From an uncultured Prevotellaceae bacterium (GTDB lineage: Bacteria > Bacteroidota > Bacteroidia > Bacteroidales > Bacteroidaceae): DNA of 53,224 bases. Positions 24,608 to 33,822 of this stretch are shown here, in pieces. The notes beneath the pieces are model-generated. The model made no database searches, was not told the DNA's origin, and was given only the letters and a program-made list of their open reading frames with translations. Location: contig ONKX01000011.1 in NCBI GenBank assembly GCA_900318555.1, positions 1 through 53,224 of the forward strand. Direction: 5' to 3'. A program made the translations under genes and the position numbers. Every line of letters begins with the position of its first letter. Position 1 is the first letter of the stretch.

Positions 24608-26443
24608 GTGCAGGCAATAATTCTAGCAGCAGGTATGGGTCGCAGACTTGGCGACTATACAAAGGACAATACGAAATGTATGGTTCCAGTGAATGGTGTG
24701 CGACTCATTGACCGGCTGCTGGGACAGCTTGCTAAACAGAACCTGCAACGAGTGGTAATCGTTGTAGGTTATAAAGGCAAGGAGCTACGCGAGTATATTA
24801 CATCACAATATGGCAAACAGCTAACTGCTAATTGCCAACTGCAATTTGCCGAGAATCCTGTCTACGACAAGACCAACAATATCTATTCGCTGGCGCTGGT
24901 AAAGGACAAATTGCAGGAGGACGATACGCTACTCATTGAGAGCGACCTCATCTTCGGCGACCGCATGATCCCGATGATTGTGGACAACGCCTACCCCAAC
25001 CTTGCTCTCGTCGCCAAGTACGAGACGTGGATGGATGGTACTATGGTACGCTTGGACGACGAGCAGAACATCGTCAATTTTATCTCGAAGGACGCCTTCG
25101 ACTATAACGACGTCGATTCGTATTACAAAACTGTCAACATCTATAAACTCAGTAAGCAGTTTTCAGAACAGAAGTACGTGCCCTTCCTTGATGCCTACAC
25201 CAAGGCTGTTGGCAATAACGAGTACTACGAGAACGTGCTACGCATCATCTCGTTGCTGAACAACCACGACATGAAGGCCCTTCCTATCGGACAGGAGAAG
25301 TGGTACGAGATTGATGACAAGCAGGATCTGGATATTGCTGAGGCGTTGTTTGCCGACGAGCAAGACGTGCTTCGCAAATATTACGGACGCTATGGCGGTT
25401 TCTGGCGATTCCCACAGATGCTGGATTTCTGCTACTTGGTGAACCCCTACTTCCCCAGTCGCAGGATGAAGGACGAACTGCGTGCCAATTTCGACACGCT
25501 GCTGACGGAATACCCCTCCGGCATGAAGGTGAACACACTGATTGCCAGCAAATGCTTTGGCGTTAGCGAGCCCTATATCGTGCCCGGCAATGGTGCTGCA
25601 GAACTGATTAAAGTCCTGATGGAAGAATCACAAGGCAAGATTGGTTTTACACGTCCGACATTCGAAGAATATCCAAATCGTTATGATAAGGATCAGCAAG
25701 TGACCTTCGTACCGCAAAACAAGGACTATCGCTATACAGCTGACGACTTGATGGCGTTCTTTGGCGATAAAAACATCCGCCAACTTATGGTCATCAACCC
25801 AGATAATCCCTCGGGCAATTTCATTCCCAAGAATGACGTGCTACGTCTTGCCAAATGGTGCGAAGACAAAGGCATCCGTTTGGTGGTTGATGAAAGCTTT
25901 GTGGACTTCAGCGAGGACTATGCCCACAATTCTTTGCTAAGCGATGAAATATTGGAGGCTTATCCCTACATGGCAGTCATGAAGAGTATCTCAAAGAGCT
26001 ATGGTGTGCCAGGCTTGCGTCTGGGCATTCTTTGTTCTGCCGATAAGGAACTTATTGCGCGCATTAAGAAAGATGTGAGTATCTGGAACCTCAACTCGTT
26101 TGCCGAATTCTTCATGCAAATCTATAACAAACACGAGAAGGACTATCAACGTGCTTGTGACAAGTTCGTCAAAGAGCGTGCCGACTTCGAACAGCAACTG
26201 AAACAGATACCTTTCTTCCACGTGATGCCCTCACAGGCGAACTATTTCCTTTGTGAAGTATTGCCACCCTACAAAGCCAGTGAGATTGTCATCTACATGC
26301 TCAAGCAGCACAACATCCTGACGCGCGACTGCAGTCTGAAACCAGGTCTCGACGCCAACAAGCAATACATGCGCATTGCCGTTCGCGACCATAAGGACAA
26401 CACCCGCTTAGCAGAAGGACTAAGAACCATTACAGCCAAATGA
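24608..26443 (+). CDS. Fused sugar-phosphate-type nucleotidyltransferase and class I/II aminotransferase
   Basis: 611 residues with a GTG start. Residues 1-235 are a LicC/MobA-like nucleotidyltransferase: AIILAAGMGRRLGDYTKDNT (NTP-binding loop), then LLIESDLIFGD (metal-binding Asp) and KWYEIDDKQDL. Residues about 265-611 are a HisC/CobD-like PLP enzyme: VPGNGAAELIKVL, the NPDNPSGNFI motif, VVDESFVDF, and the PLP lysine in KSISKSYGVPGLRLG (about 463). Known analogues are phosphocholine or 2-aminoethylphosphonate cytidylyltransferases, some fused to transaminases. CobD relatives can also decarboxylate phosphothreonine. The fusion suggests that an amino compound is made and then activated as a CMP (or other NMP) derivative. 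The substrate is unknown. It overlaps the next gene by 4 bp (ATGA), implying coupled translation. A stretch LTANCQLQF near residue 75 resembles a repeat insertion. Confidence 0.85.
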   Translation: MQAIILAAGMGRRLGDYTKDNTKCMVPVNGVRLIDRLLGQLAKQNLQRVVIVVGYKGKELREYITSQYGKQLTANCQLQFAENPVYDKTNNIYSLALVKDKLQEDDTLLIESDLIFGDRMIPMIVDNAYPNLALVAKYETWMDGTMVRLDDEQNIVNFISKDAFDYNDVDSYYKTVNIYKLSKQFSEQKYVPFLDAYTKAVGNNEYYENVLRIISLLNNHDMKALPIGQEKWYEIDDKQDLDIAEALFADEQDVLRKYYGRYGGFWRFPQMLDFCYLVNPYFPSRRMKDELRANFDTLLTEYPSGMKVNTLIASKCFGVSEPYIVPGNGAAELIKVLMEESQGKIGFTRPTFEEYPNRYDKDQQVTFVPQNKDYRYTADDLMAFFGDKNIRQLMVINPDNPSGNFIPKNDVLRLAKWCEDKGIRLVVDESFVDFSEDYAHNSLLSDEILEAYPYMAVMKSISKSYGVPGLRLGILCSADKELIARIKKDVSIWNLNSFAEFFMQIYNKHEKDYQRACDKFVKERADFEQQLKQIPFFHVMPSQANYFLCEVLPPYKASEIVIYMLKQHNILTRDCSLKPGLDANKQYMRIAVRDHKDNTRLAEGLRTITAK

Positions 26444-27456
26444 AGATTTGTATCTGCGGAGGAGGCAACCTTGGACACGTCGTGGCAGGCTTTGTAGCCG
26501 CACAAAAGAAGTACGAAGTATGTCTCTTGACACGACACCCAGAGCAATGGAGTCAGAACTTGATTATTGAGGCCCCTGCCGAAACGACCTTTTTAGGGCA
26601 CCTAAACGGGCTGTTTAGCAATGTTAAACAAGCTGTTTCCGATGCGGATATCATCCTGCTATGCCTACCTGGCTATGCTATTCGAGAAACACTGCTTCAA
26701 GTAAAAGATTACCTAAGGCCAGAAACAGCCGTAGGCAGCGTGGTTAGCAGTACAGGCTTTTTCTTCGAGGCGATGAAGTTGCTGCCATCCTCACAACCGC
26801 TATTTGGATTCCAGCGCGTTCCTTTTATATCTCGCGTCATCGAGTATGGTCAGCGTGCCCGCTTAATGGGATATAAGGATAGCCTTAATATGGCCATTGA
26901 GCGTGCGGAGCATCCAGAACAACTGCGCGACACATTAGCTGACATGCTGCAAACGCCTATCCAACTCTTAGGAAGTTATTATGAGGCCAGCCTCAGCAAT
27001 AGCAATCCGCTACTTCACCCTTCACGCCTATACTCACTTTGGAAAAATTGGCACGAAGGTGAAATTTACACTCGCGTACCTTTCTTCTATGAGGAGTGGA
27101 CTGAAGAGACTGCACAACTCTATATTCAGATGGATAACGAGCTGCAGGCTCTGTTGGAACTATTGCCTGTCAGAAAAGGTAGCATAGCCACTGTGCTCGA
27201 CTATTACGAAAGCACCGATGCCGTATCATTAGCCCTAAAATTACGTAGCATAGAGGCTTTCAAAGGCATATTGTCGCCTATGAAACAAGTAGAAGGAGGT
27301 TATGTGCCCGATTTTCAAAGTCGCTATTTTACAGAAGACTTCCCCTATGGATTGGCTATCGTTCATCGCTTGACGCATGAGAAAGGCGTTCCTTCTCCTA
27401 CCATAGACATGATTTATGATTGGGGAACAAAAATGCTGAACCGTTACAGCCAATAA
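26440..27456 (+). CDS. Octopine/nopaline (opine) dehydrogenase-like NAD(P)-dependent oxidoreductase
   Basis: 338 residues. The Rossmann loop is KICICGGGNLGHVVAGFVAA (2-21). An NAD-binding core contains ADIILLCLPGYAIRETLLQV. The C-terminal helical domain has SNSNPLLHPSRLYSLW (about 187-202), which matches the catalytic-domain histidine motif of the octopine dehydrogenase family. Such enzymes reductively couple an amino group to a 2-oxo acid, or reduce related keto compounds. Because its ATG overlaps the stop of the nucleotidyltransferase-aminotransferase fusion, the two probably act on the same metabolite. The real substrate is unknown. Its 3' end overlaps the convergent licD gene by 13 bp. 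Confidence 0.8.
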   Translation: MKICICGGGNLGHVVAGFVAAQKKYEVCLLTRHPEQWSQNLIIEAPAETTFLGHLNGLFSNVKQAVSDADIILLCLPGYAIRETLLQVKDYLRPETAVGSVVSSTGFFFEAMKLLPSSQPLFGFQRVPFISRVIEYGQRARLMGYKDSLNMAIERAEHPEQLRDTLADMLQTPIQLLGSYYEASLSNSNPLLHPSRLYSLWKNWHEGEIYTRVPFFYEEWTEETAQLYIQMDNELQALLELLPVRKGSIATVLDYYESTDAVSLALKLRSIEAFKGILSPMKQVEGGYVPDFQSRYFTEDFPYGLAIVHRLTHEKGVPSPTIDMIYDWGTKMLNRYSQ

Positions 27457-28226
27457 GCCTCAAACTTATGGGTAACGCGCTGCTCTACAGGAGGTAGCGT
27501 CATATAGTCGCCATAGGTGCGCTCTAGATAGTCCTTGTAGCCCACCATCGTCTTATACTGTTTCCTTTCGAACTCGATATCCACTGACGAGGCGATATCC
27601 TCTACAGGAAAACAGCCTTTTATCTTTGGTCCTGCCTCTGTCATATTGCAGACGGTACGCGTCGGCTCTGTCATCACTATCAACTTCCGAATCTTACGCT
27701 CTATCTGACCGACACTCATAGGCCAATGTTTATAGACATAATAAGCGAGGCGTGAACGCAGATAGTTGTTTTTTGAAATCTTACATCTCCTAATCTTATA
27801 AAGCAACTTTTTCTTTTTAAAAATGCGTTCGCGCTCCTGTAAGTCATCCGTCACATAATCAACTGGGAAAATATCCATATAGACACCAATTTCGTAACCT
27901 GCCGTTTCCTTCTCCACCATACGTGTACGAGAGTCGACAACCTTGGCAAAGGTATAATAATAGTGCTTCTCCGTCTGAGGATTAATAGCTCGATAATGCC
28001 CTGAATCAGAAGTATAAGTCTGGAGAAATTCCTCATAGTCCTTACGAGGCATATAGATGTCTATGTCGTCATCCCAAGGAATATATCCCTTATGGCGCAC
28101 CGCTCCAATGAGTGTGCCGCTCGACAGGAAATAGCGCAGGCCGTGAGCCTCACAAAAGCGATGGACCTCGTCGAGAATGCCCATCTGAATCTGGCGCAGT
28201 TCCTGAATGTCTTCAATCTTTCTCAT
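27444..28226 (-). CDS. LicD-family phosphotransferase
   Basis: 260 residues. The LicD/Fukutin nucleotidyltransferase-fold signature is clear: YFLSSGTLIGAVRHKGYIPW (about 31-50), then the metal-binding acidic cluster DDDIDIYMPRKDYEEFL. The C-terminus is basic, and no signal peptide is present. Characterised LicD proteins move phosphocholine or similar phospho groups from CDP carriers to surface glycans in the cytosol or at the membrane. It lies 11 bp after the nucleobase permease as the last gene of a minus-strand operon. Its 3' end overlaps that of the opine dehydrogenase-like gene. The facing cytidylyltransferase-like fusion would supply the activated donor. This link is inferred from position and family. 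Confidence 0.88.
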   Translation of the reverse strand: MRKIEDIQELRQIQMGILDEVHRFCEAHGLRYFLSSGTLIGAVRHKGYIPWDDDIDIYMPRKDYEEFLQTYTSDSGHYRAINPQTEKHYYYTFAKVVDSRTRMVEKETAGYEIGVYMDIFPVDYVTDDLQERERIFKKKKLLYKIRRCKISKNNYLRSRLAYYVYKHWPMSVGQIERKIRKLIVMTEPTRTVCNMTEAGPKIKGCFPVEDIASSVDIEFERKQYKTMVGYKDYLERTYGDYMTLPPVEQRVTHKFEAYWL

Positions 28227-28237
28227 TGCTTGATAGA

Positions 28238-29569
28238 TTAGTAGCCGGGCTTTTCCTTGCCATGAACACTCTTCACCTTCATGCCTAACTTACCTGGAAG
28301 GATGGCATTGAGAATGATACCCACAAGTGCAGACAATGCCAGGCCGGAGAAATGAATGGGACCAACGCTCACGTTATCATCGGCACCGTATTTCACACCG
28401 ATAGCAATGACCAGTATCAAGGCTGCAACAAAGACGTTGCGGGAAGAGTTGAAATCCACACCGTCTTCCACCAGATTGCGCACACCGACAGCTGATATCA
28501 TGCCGTAGAGAATAAGGCTCACACCACCGATGGTGGCTGCGGGCATCAGACCAATCAGACACGCAAATTTCGGACAGAACGACAGTAGGATAGCCAAGAC
28601 AGCTGCCAGCCGGATGACAGCAGGGTCGAAGACCTTGGTGAGGTTCAGCACACCGGTATTCTCGCCGTATGTCGTGTTGGCAGGGGCACCGAAGAGCGAA
28701 GCCAGCGAGGTTGCCAGACCGTCGCCCATCAGCGTGCGGTGCAATCCTGGTTCCTTCAGAAAGTCTTTGCCTACGGTTGACGAAATGGCACACATATCGC
28801 CAATATGCTCCATGATAGTAGCAACAGCGATAGGCATAATTGCGATGATGGTGGAAATGAGAAACGAAGTGTCGAGATTGTCCATCACTGCCAAAACAGT
28901 CTGTTCACGACTGAACGGCAAACCTATCCAAGCAGCGTCATCGAGTGCAGCAAAATTAACTTCGCCCATCACTGCCGCGAGGGTATAGCTGACCAACACG
29001 CCTAACAGGATAGGAATGATTTTGATGATACCCTTGCCCCATACACTGGAACCAATCACCGTCACGATAGCCACAATAGCTAAGAGCCAGTTGGTGGTGC
29101 AATTCTGAATGGCACTACCCGAAAGTACCAGACCGATGGCAATAATCATAGGGCCCGTCACCACCGGTGGGAAATAGCGCAACATCTTTTCTATGCCGAA
29201 TGACTTGATGAGAGCGGCCATCACGAAATAGCACAGACCGGCAAAGAAAACTCCCATGCAGGCATAATCCAAAGCCAGCGTCTCGCTCATTCCCTGTTCT
29301 ACGCCCAGTGTCTTCACCGAAATGTAACCTCCGAGAAATGCAAATGACGAACCAAGGAATGCCGGTACCTTGAATTTGCTGACGCAGTGGAAAACCAACG
29401 TGCCAATACCGGCAAACAGCAAGGTTGACGACACGGAGAGACCGGTAAGCACAGGTACCAATACGGTGGCGCCGAACATGGCAAACAGGTGTTGGATACC
29501 TAATACGGCATACTTGGGGTAGCCTAATTGTCTGGCATCAGTGATGCCTTCTTTGGGAGTAACTTGCAT
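28238..29569 (-). CDS. uraA: Uracil/xanthine permease (NCS2/NAT family)
   Basis: 443 residues from ATG 29569; the frame extends to 29602, but that would overlap the preceding gene. About 14 hydrophobic segments are visible. Family motifs include GIQHLFAMFGATVLVPVLTG near the start, SSFAFLGGYI, and the transport-site region EHIGDMCAISSTVGKDF followed by GLHRTLMGDGLATSLASLFG and PANTTYGENTGVLNLTKV. The glutamate and the QH/GEN-like pattern fit the uracil-proton symporter branch. It moves a nucleobase across the inner membrane. It lies 11 bp downstream of the acyltransferase and 11 bp upstream of licD, an odd functional mix for one operon. The gene symbol rests on family resemblance only. Confidence 0.88.
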   Translation of the reverse strand: MQVTPKEGITDARQLGYPKYAVLGIQHLFAMFGATVLVPVLTGLSVSSTLLFAGIGTLVFHCVSKFKVPAFLGSSFAFLGGYISVKTLGVEQGMSETLALDYACMGVFFAGLCYFVMAALIKSFGIEKMLRYFPPVVTGPMIIAIGLVLSGSAIQNCTTNWLLAIVAIVTVIGSSVWGKGIIKIIPILLGVLVSYTLAAVMGEVNFAALDDAAWIGLPFSREQTVLAVMDNLDTSFLISTIIAIMPIAVATIMEHIGDMCAISSTVGKDFLKEPGLHRTLMGDGLATSLASLFGAPANTTYGENTGVLNLTKVFDPAVIRLAAVLAILLSFCPKFACLIGLMPAATIGGVSLILYGMISAVGVRNLVEDGVDFNSSRNVFVAALILVIAIGVKYGADDNVSVGPIHFSGLALSALVGIILNAILPGKLGMKVKSVHGKEKPGY

Positions 29570-29580
29570 AAGTAAAATAT

Positions 29581-30675
29581 TTAACTCCGTCCGAACAGCC
29601 ACTTCTTGAAGAACGGGCTGATACGGAGGATATTTGATGTGATAATGCTGAAGACAATGATGACCAAACCTACAAGGATGGACAGCGTGGTATCAACCAC
29701 AAAATTGTGCGTGTGAGCGTTGAAAAACGCGCCGATGTGTGGCAGGTCAGGCATAAACAGGAAATGTATGAGGTAAATGTCCAGCGTTCGGCGTCCAATA
29801 TACTGCAGCGTCGCGCCCATCATGGTAAATTTCGTGAAGTACTGCTGGTAGGTGCGGAAATACATAAAGACGATGGTCAATAACAAAAACTTCGCCAACG
29901 TCAGGGGAACGATGGCCCACGTCATTCGCATGTAGTGCCATTTCAGCGCGTCGAGCGTACAGAAAATGACGATAACTATGAGCAGCGGGAAGAACCACTT
30001 CGAGTCCATGACGCGCTGAGCCTTCTGCCAATAGCGATGCACGATGTTGCCGTAAAGGAAAAAGGGAAAGTAGAGGAATACCTGACTGAGACTCGTGTAC
30101 ATGAGAAAATTGCACAACTCTGTTTTTGCACCGCGATATCCCTGCGCCCACGAGAAATACTTCGGTTGGTAACAGCTCTCGTAAAGCACAAGTGACAACA
30201 GAAATAGCGCCACGATAGGCAGCCACGAGGCGTGCTTCATTTTGCTCTCCATATAGGCGAAGGGATAGTAGATTAGGAACATCCACAGCAGCGCCACCGT
30301 AAACCAATAACCGCCCTTCAGCGGTGACATCAGTTCCTCTTCGACCGACGGCCAGAAATTCTTGTATAACAGCGCGATGGCCAGCAAGAAGAACACAGCC
30401 GTGGGGATAAGTTGGACGCGTAATTTCTTCAGCACAAGTACACCAAGATTGTGGAGATTCCACACCTGCGAGGCCTTGTACGCCAGAAATCCGCTGACGA
30501 AGAAGAACAACGGCATGCGGAAAAGAATGAGGAACGGCATAGATGACGAATGTCGCCACGACTCACCGAAACCGCTTTGTGCGACGTGATATGCGACGAC
30601 AAGAATCATGGTGAATCCACGTAGTGCGTCGAGCCATTCCAATCGAGGCTTCTTTGCTGGGGAAATATCGTTCAT
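29581..30675 (-). CDS. Membrane acyltransferase (acyltransferase family 3)
   Basis: 364 residues from ATG 30675. The family-3 opening is RLEWLDALRGFTMILVVAYH (residues 11-30), carrying the catalytic-type histidine, followed by RMPLFFFVSGFLAYK. About ten membrane segments span the rest, and a small basic tail (FFKKWLFGRS) lies inside. Such proteins O-acetylate or succinylate polysaccharides and lipids in the inner membrane. The ORF is open to 30702, but the promoter box (30681-30688) overlaps that stretch, so 30675 is the start, five bases after the box. As first gene of the operon with uraA and licD, it may modify the same surface glycan as LicD. The target is unknown. Confidence 0.88.
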   Translation of the reverse strand: MNDISPAKKPRLEWLDALRGFTMILVVAYHVAQSGFGESWRHSSSMPFLILFRMPLFFFVSGFLAYKASQVWNLHNLGVLVLKKLRVQLIPTAVFFLLAIALLYKNFWPSVEEELMSPLKGGYWFTVALLWMFLIYYPFAYMESKMKHASWLPIVALFLLSLVLYESCYQPKYFSWAQGYRGAKTELCNFLMYTSLSQVFLYFPFFLYGNIVHRYWQKAQRVMDSKWFFPLLIVIVIFCTLDALKWHYMRMTWAIVPLTLAKFLLLTIVFMYFRTYQQYFTKFTMMGATLQYIGRRTLDIYLIHFLFMPDLPHIGAFFNAHTHNFVVDTTLSILVGLVIIVFSIITSNILRISPFFKKWLFGRS

Positions 30676-30680
30676 GGCGA

Positions 30681-30711
30681 CAAAGTTACGAAATTTCTTC
30701 AAATGAACAAA
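30681..30711 (-). promoter_or_regulatory. Promoter of the acyltransferase-uraA-licD operon, abutting the start codon
   Basis: On the minus strand TTTG (30711-30708), a 19-bp spacer and TAACTTTG (30688-30681) are followed by TCGCC and then ATG. The transcript would be leaderless or nearly so. Confidence 0.8.
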
Positions 30712-30727
30712 GAAAAATCCGATTATC

Positions 30728-30759
30728 TTTGGTATTTTGCTTGCTTTTTCGTACCTTCG
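30728..30759 (+). promoter_or_regulatory. Promoter of pepT
   Basis: TTTG (30728-30731), a 20-bp spacer and TACCTTCG (30752-30759, one base off consensus) are followed 28 bp later by ATG 30788. It is back to back with the acyltransferase promoter within about 110 bp. Confidence 0.65.
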
Positions 30760-30787
30760 CAGGCAGAAATCAACTTAAAACAAGAAA

Positions 30788-32014
30788 ATGGACATTACAG
30801 AAAGATTTTTGAACTATACAAAGTTCGACACTCAGTCAAGCGAAGAGAGCGAAAACGTACCCAGTACCAGTAAGCAACTGCTATTTGCGGAATATTTGAA
30901 GAAAGAGTTGGAGCGCGAGGGCTTGGACGATGTGGAAATGGATGACAAAGGCTACATTTACGCCACGCTGAAGGCCAACACGAAGGACAATGTGCCTGTC
31001 ATTGGCTTCATCTCCCATTATGATACCAGCCCCGACTGTAGCGGAGCTGACATTAAGCCGCAAATCGTGCGCAACTACGACGGTAGCGACATCCTGCTAT
31101 CAGAAGGCATTGTGTCGAGCCCGAAAAAATTCCCCGAGTTGCTACAACACGTTGGTGAGGACCTCATCGTGACCGACGGCACGACACTGTTGGGTGCCGA
31201 CGACAAGGCCGGCATCGCTGAAATCGTGCAGGCTATGGTGTATTTGCAGGAACACAAGGAGATTAAACACGGTAAGATTCGTGTGGCGTTCAACCCCGAC
31301 GAGGAAATCGGCATGGGTGCGCACCATTTCGATGTCGAGAAGTTCGGCTGCGAGTGGGCGTATACAATGGACGGCGGTGACGTAGGCGAGCTTGAGTTTG
31401 AGAACTTCAACGCTGCGTCAGCCAAGATTACCATCAAGGGCGTCAGTGTTCACCCAGGCTACGCGAAAGGAAAGATGATCAATGCCAACGCGCTGGCCGC
31501 CGAGTTCGCGAAGATGTTACCAGAGGATGAGACCCCAGAGACCACCGAAGGATATCAGGGTTTCTACCACTTGTTGGGCATCACGTCGAACATTGAGCAG
31601 GCGAAGTTGTCGTACATCATCCGTGACCACGACCGCGACAAATTTGAGGACCGCAAACGCTTCATCCAGCGCTGCGCTGAACAGATGAACGAGAAATACG
31701 GCGCAGATACAGTGGAATGCGCGTTAAGCGACCAATATTATAATATGAAGGAGAAGATTGAACCAGATGCCATGCACGTCATCGACCTCGTGCTACACGC
31801 AATGCAAGACTGCGGTGTGGCGCCGAAGGTAAAACCCATCCGCGGTGGCACGGACGGCGCTCAGTTGTCGTTCAAAGGTCTCCCCTGCCCCAACATCTTT
31901 GCTGGCGGCATCAACTTCCATGGTCCGTACGAATTCGTGCCCATCCAGTCGATGGAGAAGGCAATGCATGTCATCGTGAAAATTTGCGAACTTACCGCCG
32001 AATATAATAAATAA
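30788..32014 (+). CDS. pepT: Peptidase T (tripeptide aminopeptidase)
   Basis: 408 residues, the family length. M20 metal ligands are visible: His in [11 protein letters not shown] (about 77), the bridging Asp in [13 protein letters not shown] (about 139), the catalytic Glu pair in [10 protein letters not shown] (about 173), Asp in [10 protein letters not shown] (about 196), and His in [11 protein letters not shown] near the C-terminus. The dimerisation domain lies between ([15 protein letters not shown]). It removes the N-terminal residue from tripeptides in the cytosol, using two zinc ions. The next gene, a sensor phosphatase, starts 26 bp later on the same strand, so the two may be cotranscribed. 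Confidence 0.96.
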   Translation: MDITERFLNYTKFDTQSSEESENVPSTSKQLLFAEYLKKELEREGLDDVEMDDKGYIYATLKANTKDNVPVIGFISHYDTSPDCSGADIKPQIVRNYDGSDILLSEGIVSSPKKFPELLQHVGEDLIVTDGTTLLGADDKAGIAEIVQAMVYLQEHKEIKHGKIRVAFNPDEEIGMGAHHFDVEKFGCEWAYTMDGGDVGELEFENFNAASAKITIKGVSVHPGYAKGKMINANALAAEFAKMLPEDETPETTEGYQGFYHLLGITSNIEQAKLSYIIRDHDRDKFEDRKRFIQRCAEQMNEKYGADTVECALSDQYYNMKEKIEPDAMHVIDLVLHAMQDCGVAPKVKPIRGGTDGAQLSFKGLPCPNIFAGGINFHGPYEFVPIQSMEKAMHVIVKICELTAEYNK

Positions 32015-32040
32015 AAGTAAGACGGAAGAGGTTAGAGGCG

Positions 32041-33822
32041 ATGAAAATCTTCAAGAAATCGAGAGGTCTGACACTGATATTGTTGGCGGCGCTGCTGCTG
32101 GAAGTCATTTCCGGCATCCAGTACTATTACACTCACTGTATGCTAGCAGAAGAGCTGGAGAAACGCGCAGAGCTGGAGCTAACAACGAAGGTCATCCTGA
32201 CAAAGAGCAATTTGAACCTCGCCGTAAATTCAGTAAACGGACACCTCTGGGATGTCATGCGCAACATCCACCAACCGGACTCCATGTTAGACGTGGCCGA
32301 ATGTGTACTCCGCTCACACAAAAATTTGCTCGGCTGCGGCATCGCCTTCGAACCTAACTTCTACCCCGCGAAGGGCCGTCTGTACGAGCCCTACGCCTAT
32401 TGGCACGACGGAGACGTGGTGAAGGCACAGATTGCCGGCGCCCACCACGACTACACTCAAAACGCGAGCTACCAGAAGGCCGTGCATACGCGAGAATGGC
32501 TATGGACGGAGCCGTACTACTACGAGGAGGCGAAAACATCGATGATAACATACGTGCAGCCGCTGAAGGACGCGAAAGACAGCATCATGGCGGTGTTTAT
32601 GCTCGACTTGTCCACCGACTGGCTGGGCGACACGCTAAACTATCGCCAGCTCTACCCGTCGTCGTACACGCTGCTACTGTCGGAACAGGGCAAGCTGATA
32701 GCCGGTCCGCGAACGACAGAGAAGAACGAAGAGGACATCCGCCGCATCATCGCCGTCGTCAACGATGACGACACCGGTAAGCTGCTGTGCAGTAAAGAAA
32801 ATACGCGCACGTACAGTTTTCAGAGTAGCAACGGCGACGAGGCCTTCGTATTTACTGCCAAGTTCAAAACCGACCCACGCTGGCAGATGGTTGTAGTGTG
32901 CTATGAGGACGAGGTGTTCGGTCCGCTACGCGAGGTTCGCGTAAACATCCTTCTGATGATGCTCGTCGGCTTCGCCATCATGGGTTTCATCGTCTACCGC
33001 TTCTTCATGAAAGAACGCGACCTAAACAAGACACTGCTGAAACAAACGCGCATTGATAGCGAACTACGCATCGCCCGCGACATCCAGTTGAAAATGTTGC
33101 CGATGACGTACCCGCCTTTCCCCAACCGCAGCGACCTTGACATCTACGGTTCGCTGGTACCGGCTCGCGAGGTTGGCGGTGACATGTATGACTTTTTCAT
33201 CCGTGACGAGAAACTGTTTTTCTGCATCGGCGATGTGTCAGGCAAGGGTGTCCCCGCAGCGATGCTCATGGCGAGCACGCACTCGATGTTCCGCGCATTC
33301 TCCAGCCACGGCAACGACCCAGCACAAATCATGTACCGCATCAATGAGTCAGCATGCCAAGGCAACAACTCGAATATGTTCGTTACGATATTCATCGGAG
33401 TGCTCAACCTACAGACAGGTCAACTGTGTTACTGCAATGCCGGCCACGATCGCCCCATCGTCATCAACAGCAACGGCATCAGCATGCTCGACGCCAAGCC
33501 TCACTTGCCCGTCGGCATATTCGACGACATGCACTACGAAACCGAGGAAAGTGTGCTAACGCCAAACAGCATGATGTTCCTCTATACCGACGGACTGACG
33601 GAGGCGATGGCCCCGCTGCCCGCCACCGACCACAATGCAGAGACCGTGCGTCACAATCTGTTTGGCATCGAGCGTGTCATGAGCAACCTGCAACACCATG
33701 AGGCACAAATCAGCGCCAAGCAGCTACTCGACAGCATAAACATAGCAGTGAACAACTTCGTCGGCGACGCCGAGCAAAGCGACGACCTCACCATGCTTGC
33801 CATCCGCTACACCCCGTCATAG
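32041..33822 (+). CDS. Membrane sensor PP2C/SpoIIE-type serine phosphatase with extracytoplasmic Cache-like domain
   Basis: 593 residues. The first membrane segment (about 9-27, LTLILLAALLLEVISGIQYY) is followed by a periplasmic region of about 270 residues with a Cache-like pattern (GCGIAFEPNFY, REWLWTEPYYYEEAKTSMIT, VFMLDLSTDWLG). The second segment lies near 302-322. A short coiled region (ELRIARDIQLKMLP) leads to the PP2C domain (about 355-590) with metal-binding aspartates in REVGGDMYDFF, IGDVSGKGVPAAMLM, FLYTDGLTEA and SDDLTMLAI. Such proteins sense a small molecule outside and dephosphorylate an anti-sigma-factor antagonist inside. No antagonist, kinase or sigma gene is adjacent. It lies 26 bp after pepT and overlaps the convergent permease gene by 6 bp. 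Confidence 0.9.
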   Translation: MKIFKKSRGLTLILLAALLLEVISGIQYYYTHCMLAEELEKRAELELTTKVILTKSNLNLAVNSVNGHLWDVMRNIHQPDSMLDVAECVLRSHKNLLGCGIAFEPNFYPAKGRLYEPYAYWHDGDVVKAQIAGAHHDYTQNASYQKAVHTREWLWTEPYYYEEAKTSMITYVQPLKDAKDSIMAVFMLDLSTDWLGDTLNYRQLYPSSYTLLLSEQGKLIAGPRTTEKNEEDIRRIIAVVNDDDTGKLLCSKENTRTYSFQSSNGDEAFVFTAKFKTDPRWQMVVVCYEDEVFGPLREVRVNILLMMLVGFAIMGFIVYRFFMKERDLNKTLLKQTRIDSELRIARDIQLKMLPMTYPPFPNRSDLDIYGSLVPAREVGGDMYDFFIRDEKLFFCIGDVSGKGVPAAMLMASTHSMFRAFSSHGNDPAQIMYRINESACQGNNSNMFVTIFIGVLNLQTGQLCYCNAGHDRPIVINSNGISMLDAKPHLPVGIFDDMHYETEESVLTPNSMMFLYTDGLTEAMAPLPATDHNAETVRHNLFGIERVMSNLQHHEAQISAKQLLDSINIAVNNFVGDAEQSDDLTMLAIRYTPS

